From Rostratula benghalensis (Eukaryota > Chordata > Aves > Charadriiformes > Rostratulidae): 64,000 nucleotides of DNA. The notes below the pieces were generated by a model. The model made no database searches, was not told where the DNA came from, and worked only from the letters and a program-made list of their open reading frames with translations. The stretch spans positions 62,001 to 126,000 of the forward strand of contig VXAI01000021.1 in the NCBI GenBank assembly GCA_013399305.1, written 5' to 3'. This document shows positions 37,101 through 48,052 of this stretch, piece after piece; position 1 is the stretch's first letter, and each line of letters opens with the position of its first letter. The position numbers and the translations under genes are program-made.

Positions 37101-39283
37101 TTGGAGTGTTAAACTGTAATTGCAATGGCGATAACAAATATTGATCCACCTCGAAATTAGGAGGTAGATAATCTAGAACAAATGTAGGTGGTGAAAGAAT
37201 TCCAGCTTCCAGAAGAAATTTGAAAGGAAATGAGAAGTCTGGAAGTAGTGCCCTATGAAGTAAGAGACATTGCATGAATAATGTACTCTGCACATAGGAG
37301 AACAATCAAAATAAGGAAAGGTGGAAGCCTGAATATAGATTTCCCTGAAGGCAGAGACTTAAATGAATGCTCAAGACATGTGCCTCTTAAAATGTTGAGA
37401 TATACTGTAAATTACCTTGTGAAGTCAGCCAGTGTTTTAAGTTGAACTGACTTCAGTAGGAAGATAATCAAGACCATGATAAATAGGTAAGGGTAGAATT
37501 TTCCTATTTGTCGTGGAACGTTCTATTAAGAAATGCCCCAAAGAATTTTTCTGGTTTTGTTTTAAACAAACCCTAAATATTTAGCAGTCTTAGCCAATAA
37601 CGCTGTTTGTTCTGCTTATGGAATATGAGGAGATCGTTCCATTTTCAGTTCATGCATAAACTACTGGTTTTCTACAAAACACTTATACTGATCTGTACAG
37701 TAACATGAAAAATTTGTTGTAAATGGTGTTCTTAATGAGCTTGAACTGTTCTTCATCTGCAATATCTGTAAGTGAAGAGTAATTTCATTTAAGTCCTTAT
37801 TTGCTTCAGATTTTCTGGCAAACAATTTTTTATCTCCTTTCCCCAACTGTCTTTATCTCACTTATAAATTGGTTGCAGTTAAACAATACTCAAAGATCTG
37901 AATTGTACTCTTGAATGTAGCCTGTTGAGTATGTTGTATGAGAGTATTACATTCTCCTTGGATAGTTGTGTGAGCACTTTGAACATAAATGTTTGCAAAT
38001 GAAAAGTCAAAATTTAGTTTTCCTGGAGCGGTTGGACATGACTTGCCTGAAAGATGTGAAGGCTTTTCAAAAGGTGCATGAATGTGATAAAATTAACCTT
38101 AGTTTCAAATGTCTACTTTTAGAGTGTAGAAATAGTGTTCATCCAGTTCCATTTGACTTATTCTACATTTAATTTTGAATAGGGATGGAACATTTTTATT
38201 AATTCCTTTAATTCTGTTTACAGACTAGAAACAGTACTGAAAAAAAATCTGGTAAAAACTATGCAAAATGTCCACCCTGAAGGGTTTTTTCTTTGCTTTG
38301 TAGCTTTTGAGAATTGGGTTTAAATGCAATTTAGGTGGAACAGAGGAAATTGTGTTGGTTCCTTTCATATAAATGTATTATTCGCTATTGATGTAGCTGC
38401 AAGCTTTTTTGTCTTGAATGCATTATTGGTGCCAGAGATGCCTATGTGATCACTGTTGCCCTGTGGACTGTATAAACAGGTATATACTGTTTCTTTTGCA
38501 ATGACCTTGGGATGCAGTTTTTAAAGGATAATAAATGGAAGTTTGTGATTAGATTGAGGATAAAGAGCAATATGGACAAAGAAGGTAAAGGATGGTGTTT
38601 ATATTTAAACGAATCAGTAAATTCCCTTGCAAATGGTACTGTTGTTGTCATAGTTGTGCAGAGTAACCTTATGGCTGGTGCAAATAGGTGATGGATAGTT
38701 ACTCAGTGCTGCAGTGGGTAGAATAGAATACTTATCTTGAGTTGTCAGCTCTTTCATTTTGATTTTAAGAAAATTATTCTGTTATTTCTGGAAGGCCACA
38801 GAGATCATTGTCAACTAACATAAATTAAAGTAGCCCTAAAGCTGCTCTGGATAACTCTTTCATGAAGAGTTTACTGGTTTGCACTCCATGGCTGTGCCAG
38901 ACATTTTCTGCCTTGTAGACCTTTGCTGTTCCTACTCTAACTTCCTTGTATAAAGATTATTGTACACTTAAGAGGAAAATAAATATTTTTTTCTATTTCT
39001 TGTTCAAATAAAAGTTTTTAGTTTGGGGTGGTGAAAGGGGTGAGGTTAATCTGGGATTAATCTCAGGGGACCATTCCTGGTGTAGCTTATCCCACTGATA
39101 ACAGGCTGCTCTTCAGTTTCTTGTCTAAGATCCACCCATTGATAATCAGTGATTTGATAATAAAGGAGTTTGGAAAAGAAGTAGATAATTTGCCAGTTAC
39201 TGACAAAAGGCGATTATTGCTGGTGAAAGCTTTACACCAAGATTTGCAACATCAGCTGACAGTAAATGGGTTAATGCAACGTG

Positions 39284-39305
39284 GAGGATCATACATATGA
39301 TCCTC
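39284..39305. repeat. Perfect 9-bp palindrome arms
   Basis: GAGGATCAT (39284-39292) and ATGATCCTC (39297-39305) surround a 4-base loop. It is followed at once by an imperfect inverted repeat (AATCATATCAA ... TTGATGATT), just upstream of the first copy of the paired repeat. Confidence 0.7.
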
Positions 39306-39329
39306 AATGTATCAATCATATCAATATGT

Positions 39330-39470
39330 TGATGATTACAGTTAGAGCTGGTAGAAATGGTCTAAGCAACAAAATAGCCTATCTCTAAAGAAGCATACAT
39401 TATTGTTAGAGATAGATATTATTATTTTTAAATGTATGATCATGGTAGACTGAAAAATATCCTAAGATAT
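39330..39470 (+). repeat. Paired intronic repeat, copy A
   Basis: About 140 bp sharing ordered words with copy B at 40836-40977: GGTAGAAAT.GTCTAAGCAA, AATAGCCTATCTCTA, GTTAGAGA, TATTATTATTTTT and TCATGGTAGACTGAAAAAT. It contains a perfect 8-bp stem, ATCTCTAA (39381-39388) with TTAGAGAT (39406-39413), and a 17-base loop. The family is unknown; it may be a local duplication or two copies of an old repeat. Confidence 0.8.
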
Positions 39471-40835
39471 TTTTTAATGATGTCTACATTACATACATAT
39501 TAATAAGTTCTGCTTTTGCAGTGTCATTCCTCTGTGTGTTCAGCTTTACACGCTATAAGCTGACTGCCCTTGTCATTTACTTATTAAAAGCACTATTGAC
39601 AGGAACAAAAATTATGGAGGAGCTGGTTTCTGGGAGAAATAAACTGATCTGTACCAAAAATGTGTTAATTTTCTACTGTCTCTCTAAATCCTACTCTTAG
39701 AACATTAAGTTTTGGTCTGCCAAAGGTTGAACAGCAGTCCTTTGGCTACAGGTGAAAATGTACCAGGTCTTCATATTGACCCAGCAGGGTCAGTGTTGAT
39801 GGAATTGCTTGGCTCTTTCTTTTTCACTCTTAATTATTTTGTGTGTGGCTAGTAACGTAGACACTAGGTTTCTACAGAGATACTCTTCTTGGAAAAGTGA
39901 TTGTTTTGTTGCTATGGTTCAGGATGAGGTACATCATAGCACAGGTTCATAATGCTGGTTTGTCTGCCTTATGGAAATAGAGTCTATGAGGAAGAGGGAC
40001 CAGCAATAACATATTTGCAGCTAAACATGAACTGGCGAGGTATGATTTCCTTTTTTAAGATTTTATTTTAAAAATAAACAATATCCTGCTCTGAGAACAT
40101 TTGAGCTAAGATAGCACAAACTTTGCTAAGATTACTGTGTTGCTGCATTTGAATTGAAATGCAATTGTAAGTAGGAAAAGAAGACTTCATGTCCCAAATC
40201 CTTGTGGCATGAAATGCACTGTGTGGGATGTTTAAAAATTTCTTGTGTCTTTTGCTGACTGTTTGCCAGCTGAGGGCTGGGTTACTCATCATGCCAGCCA
40301 ATCACCTGGGTAAGTTTCATTCAGTGACTGTGTGAATTCCTTTTAGCAACTGTGACCTGTCCCTAGGATTAAAGAATGGATTTCACTCTTAGATTTTTAC
40401 CTTAATCATCTCTCTTACCTCTTCATCTCTCCCGGTATCCCATTACTAAATTCTCCTCTTATTTTTTGATTGTAAACGATGGGTAGCTTGGCTGTCACAT
40501 TTGAGATGACCTGCTGTCAGCAGGTACGGGACTTTTACAGCCCTTTTCCTATTGAGGTTCTGGGCATCTGTCTTTTGGTTTGGTGGTTTGTTTTGGGTTT
40601 TTGAGTTTTTGGTTTGTTTTTAAAGTTTGAATTTGCCTTGCGCTTTCAAAATGGAAGCTGGTTCAAGAACTGGCATCCTAATCGAGAGAGTACTAGACAG
40701 GTATTTGCTTCTTTGTACATCTGCAATCTCCTACAGCAAATTAATGAAGACTTTAGGAGGATATTCTGAGAACTTCTGGGAATGTTACAGTTCTAAGACT
40801 GAGCACTTTAATCATTTCAGCCCAATTTAAATAAG

Positions 40836-40977
40836 CTGATTATTACTGTTAGAAGAACTGGTAGAAATAGTCTAAGCAAGGAAATAGCCTATCTCTAGAA
40901 ACATATATTATCGTTAGAGAAGTGTATTATTATTTTTTAAAACAATATGGTCATGGTAGACTGAAAAATAAGATACT
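40836..40977 (+). repeat. Paired intronic repeat, copy B
   Basis: Same orientation as copy A and about 1.5 kb downstream. The stem is kept (TCTCTA 40892-40897 with TAGAGA 40915-40920) and the loop is again 17 bases, although several loop bases differ. Similarity fades on both sides, so the unit is roughly 140 bp. Confidence 0.8.
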
Positions 40978-41244
40978 TGTAGGATTTTCTCCTGTTTCTT
41001 GTACAGATGCATCTGTTTGGGGAAATTAACACTGATGTACTGTGCATCCTTGGAGAATTATTTTGTCTTACATACATTTTGTCTTCCACGCTTCACGTGT
41101 CTCGCCTAGGTTGTGAACTGAAAGGAAAGATAATTTGTGTTATGTTACCTGCGTACAATCCCTTTCATGCTAAGGCACTGATCTCAGTTGGGCCTTTGTG
41201 TGTGTACAGAAGCTTCTCCACTTGCAGAGGTTCCCTTGAGATGT

Positions 41245-41392
41245 TGGGGAGTCTCCATACTAGCATATATTCAAAATCAGACAAGACACAGCCTGCTATA
41301 GTTGACTCTGCTTTGACCAAGGGTGTTGAACTAGGTGATCTCAAGAAATCACTTCCAACCTCTCCAATTCTGTGTTATCCTGTGTAACTGAA
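41245..41392 (+). mobile_element. CR1 LINE 3' UTR fragment
   Basis: Plus-strand words GACTCTGCTTTGACCAAGGG, GTTGAACTAGGTGATCTCAA, CACTTCCAACCTCT and CCAATTCTGTGTTATCCTGTG follow the CR1 3' end consensus order, with the terminal ATTCTGTG-like repeat at about 41370-41385. Only the tail is present, and it is in the sense orientation of BRSK2. The 5' limit is approximate. Confidence 0.8.
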
Positions 41393-44300
41393 CCATAACT
41401 TGTTCAGTGAACTGAAACTAAGGAACTACCGCTCCTTCAGTTTTGTATCCTATAGTCCCCTCCTCCTCCTGGCCTCACTATATGTTCCTTGTCTCTTGGG
41501 CTAGGTGAAGATTGTATATGTGACTCATTTGGAGCTGTCTCTGCTGCCTGTCCATCTTTTTTCTTTCTCTGGGAATACATTAAGGATTAAATCACAATTG
41601 TGGGAACAACAGTTCGAATTCCTTTTTTTCCCCAGATGTTCAGCACTTCCCATTAAATTTGAAGAACCTTAGAGACTTCCCTTGCTCTTTCAAACATGGT
41701 TGTAACTTGCTAATCTGTGCTGTTGTTATGGGGGAATTACAGACAGTGTGATAAACCATATTGTGATACCCTAATTGATGGGGGGGATCCCTAGCCAGTT
41801 TGATGGGCTGGATTCTTGCCTCCTTTCTGCTGCTGTAAAACAAGGAGGATGGAGGCTAGAACTTGGCCCTCTCTGTCTGGAAGCTGAGCTTGGTGATTGG
41901 GGAGTGTGCGAAGAAGCAGGGAGCCCTCTCTGTATTTCCTCCATGTATCCATTTTGGTACAGTGGCAGTATTTGAAGTAGTCCTTTCCTGCAGAAAGCTG
42001 AGAGGAAGACTGAGAGCTGTTTGTGTGTTTGCAATGCCTGTCTCTACAAAAATGGTCACCAAAGACAAAGCCTAGTATTATGTTAGAACTTGGCAATGAC
42101 ACAAGCGCTATAGCCCTATTAAATGCAGGCACTTGTTTTTTTTTTGAAAAGACATGGCTATGAGTGGCACAGCTTTTAAGATTCTTTATAGTTCGCAAGC
42201 ACCAGCCTTGGACAGTTTTTTATTAGCTTTTGAAACTAGTTAAATCTACACTTTTTCCCAAACTTCCTATTCCTACAAATCAGTAGATCTTTATTAAAAT
42301 CCATAATCATTGACAACGAAGATTTCTCCTAGTGTTTTCTGCATTTTGTCCTCTGCTACTTCTGTGGTGTGTGTCACTGCTCATATTCATGAAAACACAT
42401 CTTTTATGCTTCTGGTTGTTTCCTGATTATGCTGAAGACATTACTTAGTCAAGTTCAGCACTCAGTTACAACTGTGTAGCCTCAGTGACTTCAAGGCCTT
42501 GCTCAAGTTTATCTGAGAGGGGATTTGACCCATGAGCAAGCTTCTCGTTGATGGCAGCAGAAGCAGACCTCTGGCAGTGTTCTAGTTAAGAGCGGCCTAG
42601 TAATACATCTTTTTTGCAGTGAATATTCAAGCAAATTAGAGCACAAAGTGGAATGATACTGTAAACAAATTCAATTCAAACTGAAAACATGGGCCCAGCA
42701 TTTTACAAATTATTGTCTTTCATTCTTAAAGCAGAGGTCTGTCTGCTCAGCTAACTGACAAAATAAGGCAAGCAAATGTTTTAATATTTTTAGCAGTAAT
42801 TCTTCTCTCTAGTATTTCATGCATACATATACTGAAATCACCCAACCAGTTTGCATTAAGCCTCAGGATGTAGAAAACATCCTTACCTTTATAATTACTG
42901 CATTACTTTGCTGAGGAAGAGCAACAGCCAGACTATTAGCATGATTGGGACAGTTGCCACTGTGTTACCAGGTGGCTTTTCCCGCTCAGAGGAAATGCTG
43001 CAAAAATAGGTATGGTTTCTGGATCTGTGTTGTAATGCTGTCATCAACCATTACTCTTACCGGCATCGAATCTCATGCGTTACACCCAAGAGCTTCTTTG
43101 GCTCCTCCAATACTTACTTGTTCTCAGGGTTTTAGTGCGTGTGGCCTGATGGTTTGCAGACTGTTTCTCAACAGTTCATGAAAAGAATGATTAGAATAGC
43201 AATTGTATCATATTTATTGTGCCAAGTTTCTACTTCTCTACTGCAAATTTCTGAAGAATCCCCCAGAGGGGGAAACACACTGTGTCGTAGGCCTTTGTCT
43301 CCTTACTAAAATGGTGGGAAGTGAAAACATGGCAAGGCAAAGGATTTTAATCAAAGGGGTGTGTCTGCCTTGCCATCAGAGGTGGAACTCCAGCACTGGT
43401 GTGTAACACTATTATATCCTGGCACGAGCACCAGTGAAAATAGGGCAATGCAGGCCGTATAAGATTTGGAGAATTGTACCAGAGTATAAGAACCTTGCCA
43501 TATATAGAAGTCCAGTCTTCCCCATCTTTACCTGATTATTTACTTGTACCATCTGTGCCTTTATTTTGCTCACTTAACAAACCCTGCATCAAATTAACAT
43601 GCTATGTCAGATGGAGAGAATCTGAGTATTTATGTGCATAATGCAGTGTATGCTTTGTGATGTATGACTATGTATGTATTTCAAGGTTGGAGTTTTTTGC
43701 ATATGGAAAATACCAACCTAGTGCTTGATCCTGTAGAGTTCTAATTCTTTACTCACAAGGCCTGCTGGATTAAAGGTGCTCAACTTCTCAAAGGATTGGA
43801 TCCCTGGTTGTACTCTTATGCTCTCTAAAATGCTACAGAGCCTTAGCTGAGTCATTTCTTGCGGAAGAGTAGAAGAGGTGTGTACAAAACAGGCTTTGTT
43901 CATGTCATTGGGCAATTATAAGGCAGATTATTCAGAACAATAACTATGTAGTCTTCACTTGCCCTAACAGGCTCAGTCCTTAACTTGGGATGGAGCCTTT
44001 GACAAGTTAAATGATTATTTTTTTTTTTTAAATTTTAATTTTTCTTTTTTTATGATGCCTTACTGTAACAGAATGCATGGCTTCCCTTCTGGGACTGACA
44101 GGATTAGCCAGCTAGTATTGATAACTTTTTCAGAAATAAAGAGCAGCATGGAAACGCCTGAGATAACTATACTGTTTAGCCCTAGTAATTTTTTTGTTTG
44201 CTTATTTGCTGCTTTCATATTTTTTTTTCCCAAATGTACCTCTGTGTATTTTCATAATTTGAGGATAGATCAGTCCATACAGCATGACCTGTCTAGGTGA

Positions 44301-46516
44301 TTATACCTTTTCATGCTGTATTTGTCTTCCATAGCTGTTTCTCTTGATTATTGTAATATTGATACCTAAATGCTGAAATCTCTGTGGCTGCAATTTAAAA
44401 CTAAAGTTCTTTTAACTGTCTATTAATATAGAAAAATTGCTTTGATGTTCCCATTTTAACAATTTTTGACAATTTGTGTCTATGCTGACTTTTGTTGTTT
44501 CTTTCCTTAGGGATATTTGTCCCTGATCTCTCAAAGAAAATGTCACTGAGTAGAACTGTGTTTGTATGATGCTGTGTGTTCTACTTACAAAAGATTTATA
44601 ACTTGGTCATTTTTATTTATGCTCCCATGGAGCTGGTAGAATTATACTGCAGTGTTAAAATGCAGCAGTTTCATTTTTCTGCAGGCAGCAGCCCTCTGGT
44701 GGTGTGGAGGTTTTTTTCTTTTTTTTTTTTTTTTAATGTCATCTTTTGAAATTCTGACAGATTGCTAGAGAAGCCTTTAAAAATCCTTCAAATGAAGCTG
44801 CCGCACAGTCCCAAATCTCCTGTCTTTTCCTTTCCAATCCTCAACTCATCACCACCCGCACCTAAATTTGGAACTGGAATGTAAAAGGCAAAGCAAGGTT
44901 AATACATGCAGCCAATTTATAATACCAACAGTCTTACTTGGCAAAATGATATTTAGCAAATGCTACTTCAGTAAGTTTCAGCTTCCAGAACTATTGCCTG
45001 GAAAGGGTATAAGTCAGAGTGAAGTGGGTGGTGAGGCTAATGGGTTATTCTAAAGACTGACTGAATTGTTAGGAATGCAGGCATTTCTGAGGAGGCTGAT
45101 GATGAACTTGAAAATTGAAATATCAAAGAATTTTTTAAGGAGTGACCCTAGTAGGCTGTTATATAGGCATCAGTGATAATTTTGTTGCAAGTTACTGCCT
45201 GGAAAAATATTTCGTCTAATGGGGAAGGAAAATCTTCTCATCATTGGCCTGGGAGTGAAATTTACCCTTACGCTGGTATGAGATTTAGCTATCACTTGAG
45301 TCCCACTTGAGACCTATTATGAAGTATTAAGTTATGTTCTGAGAGGTAAAAATTGGAGTTCAGAAAGTAGATGGTATGAAATATTACTCCTTACTATTTT
45401 TGAGGTTGTAAGCCAGAGTTATGTGCAAATTATTTTTTTTTAAATTATTAAAGCTATTCCAGGGATGCATTTGGCTATTCCCGTTCCAGCACTACAGTAA
45501 ATGTCACAATGATGCTGTATCTCCAACTATGTTACTGCATAAATAGTCTGTCTTTGTAGACAGACATGCAATTTTGCTATGATTGAAGTTGTATTTAAAT
45601 AAAAAATATGGGGGGTGAGGGAGTGGGCAAGTTTTTACATAAACTGAAGCTGCACAGAAGTAACAGTTTCTGCAGTTTCAGGTTTTAAGACAAATAATTC
45701 CAGTTAAAATTAGTTGTTTTAAAAAGCACTGGTTTTTGACTGTGATTCTGAGGTGTTTGAAACTTCCTGTGTCTGTAAAGTGAATCAAAAGTTACTGACT
45801 AGGTTTGTGTTTGCTTGTGCTTTTGGGTTGGGGTTCTTTGTTGGTGTGTTTGGATTTTTTTGGTTTTTTAGATAATGCTAATGGAACTGGTAAATAGAAT
45901 TTATTCTGTATCTTAATGCTTTCTATTACTTTAAATGAGCCCCTCTTAGTATTTGAGTGAACTTTATACTGGGGGCGGCATATAATGCAAATTTGTGGTC
46001 TTGCTGGAGAATTGCTAAAAATTTTCAAGCTATGTTTATGCCAGGTAAGATATAGGATGTAGAACTATTGTTTCCTCCATGATACTTTTGGGTATGTAAG
46101 CCTTGACTCTTTTTTGCCTCAATTAGGAAGGCTGCCCAGCCTAGTGTGTGTATCAGTTGCACAGTTTGGGGTCAGAATCTGGTCCATGCAAAGAACTCTC
46201 CAAGCAGGTAGCTTGAATATTAAAGGGATAGTGTCAACTTTTGACTTGTAATGCTTGCAGTTAACATAGGGTGAAAAGGAAGTAAAATGAAAGGGGAAAC
46301 CTGGAAGGAAGAAAATTCCCCATTCCCTGCCCAGTTACCCTGTCACTGATCTTGAAAATGAAAGCTTACTTGAGATATTCCTGCTCTTAATTGTAAAGAA
46401 ATAAATTTCAGAGTAAATCCACTGATCTGAATGGAGATATGTTGGCATAAAAATCAGATGAACAAAGCAGAAATTTGGCATCTTTAAATGTTAACAGGTC
46501 AGAGCTTTTGTCACCT
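41393..46516. other. Intron sequence without recognised elements
   Basis: No exon, RNA gene or classified repeat was recognised. Overlapping open frames on both strands at 41771-42198 lack known motifs. T-runs occur near 42135, 44021 and 44711-44734; a G/T-rich tract lies at 45811-45870. A relic resembling the TTTACAC-type old repeat may lie at 46411-46460. Confidence 0.45.
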
Positions 46517-46576
46517 NNNNNNNNNNNNNNNNNNNNNNNNNNNNNNNNNNNNNNNNNNNNNNNNNNNNNNNNNNNN
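46517..46576. other. Assembly gap (60 N)
   Basis: Short run of Ns inside BRSK2 intron 1. Confidence 1.
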
Positions 46577-47044
46577 GGAGAATCGTAGCAGAGGCCAAGG
46601 CATTACTTGTTCTTGAGTAACCAATAGTCTCCAAAACATGATTTTATTTTTGCTTAGTCAGATGCTTGTTTAAGATTTAAACCGCACAACACTGTAACAC
46701 ATGCTGCAGTAGGTTGCTTAATTTTTTTTTTTGAGGCAGAATAAAATTGGATTGTTGCCTGCTCAGGCATGGCTTAAAAAAAAAAAATAAAGAAATAAAG
46801 AAACACCTTAGGTCCCTTGTATTCTTTTTCCTAAACATGTTTGTCAAATTGGCACTGAGAGGCCTGTATAAAACAACGTTCTGCCATTCAGTTAAGATGG
46901 TTAAAAACTTTTAAACTAAATCCATAAAAATTATAACAATGCAAAAACCAAGATAAGGAAATTAACTTATTTTTTTAAAATCTGAATTTGCCTTGTCTCT
47001 GTGAAGAAACGGTGGTGAGTCACTGTGTATTGGCTTTGCATGGC

Positions 47045-48052
47045 CATGTTTTGGTAGCAAGGGAACTATAGGTTTCCGTGAGAAACTGCTAGAAATTTCC
47101 TCTCTGTCCGATGGAGCCTATGCCAGCCAGCTCCCGGATGGACCCACTGCTGGCCAAAGCCAAGCCCATCAGCAATGGTGGTAACACCTCTGGGATAACA
47201 TATTTAAGAGGGAAAAAAAAATGGACAACTACAGACAGAGGGAGAGGAGTGGGAATATGTGAGAGAAAACAAATCTATAGACACCAAGGTCAGTCAAGGA
47301 GGAGGGTGTGCTGTAGGTGCTAGAGCAGAGATTCCCCTGCAGACCATGGTGAAGACCTGAAGACCTTAGTAAGGCAGGCTGTGCCAATGCAGGTTAATGG
47401 TGGAGTAGATGTCTCTACCTGTAGCCCATGGAGGACCCTGTGCCAGAGCAGGTGAATGCACCTGAAGGAGGCTGTGACACCGTGGGAAGCCAGCACTGGA
47501 GCTGGCTCATGACACCCCATGGAGGACTGCACCCCATGGAAGAGGTGCATGCTGGAGCAGTTCCTGAAAAACTGCACCCGATGGGAAGGACTCACATTGG
47601 AAAAGTTAGTGGAGAGCTGTCTCCCATGGGAGGGACTCACGCTTGAAGCAGGGGAAGAGTATGAGGAGTCCTCCCCATGGGGAAGAAGGAGCAGCAGAGA
47701 CAAGGTGTGATGAACTCACTGCAACTTCCATTCACCATTTCCTGTGCTGCTCACAGGGAGGAGGTAGAGAATTTGGTAGTAAAGTTAAGCCAAGGAAGAA
47801 GGGAGTGGGGAGGTGTTCTTAAGATTTGGTTTTAGTTCTCATCACCCTACTTCAATTTGATGGGTAATAAATTCAACTAATTTCCCCAGATTGAGTCTGT
47901 TTTGCCTGTGATGGTAACTGGTAAGTGATCTCCCGGTCCTTATCTCCACCCATGAGTCTTTCATTGTATTTTCTCTCCCCTGTCCTGCTGTTGAGGGGAG
48001 TCATAGAGCCATGGTGGGCACCTGGTATCTAGCCAAGGCCAACCTACCATGC
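47045..48052 (+). mobile_element. Avian endogenous retrovirus LTR, sense, solo-type
   Basis: The order of blocks matches an avian ERV LTR that I recognise. A U3 contains degenerate tandem units around CCCATGGAGGAC / GGGAAGGACTCAC / GGAGCAG (about 47330-47660). A TATA-like box TATTTAAG is at 47201-47208. The purine-rich segment GGAAGAAGGGAGTGGGGAGG is near 47788, AATAAA is at 47866-47871, and the U5-like part reads TTGAGTCTGTTTTGCCTGTG ... TATCTCCACCCATGAG. No gag, pol or env remnant lies on either side, so it appears to be a solo LTR. Exact ends and target-site duplication were not resolved. Internal open frames are products of the repeat units, not genes. It lies in the same direction as BRSK2. 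Confidence 0.8.
47866..47871 (+). terminator. LTR polyadenylation signal AATAAA
   Basis: AATAAA lies inside the sense LTR and is followed within about 40 bases by a T/G-rich stretch (GAGTCTGTTTTGCCTGTGATG). This is the standard R-region 3' processing arrangement, and it faces the same way as BRSK2 transcription. Confidence 0.55.

Noticed and set aside
41771..42198. Overlapping open frames on both strands, up to 135 codons
   Set aside because: Several frames are open at once on opposite strands without any known motif, which points to local composition rather than coding.
47320..47710. Overlapping open frames of 63-127 codons
   Set aside because: They arise from the degenerate tandem units of the sense LTR, not from a gene.
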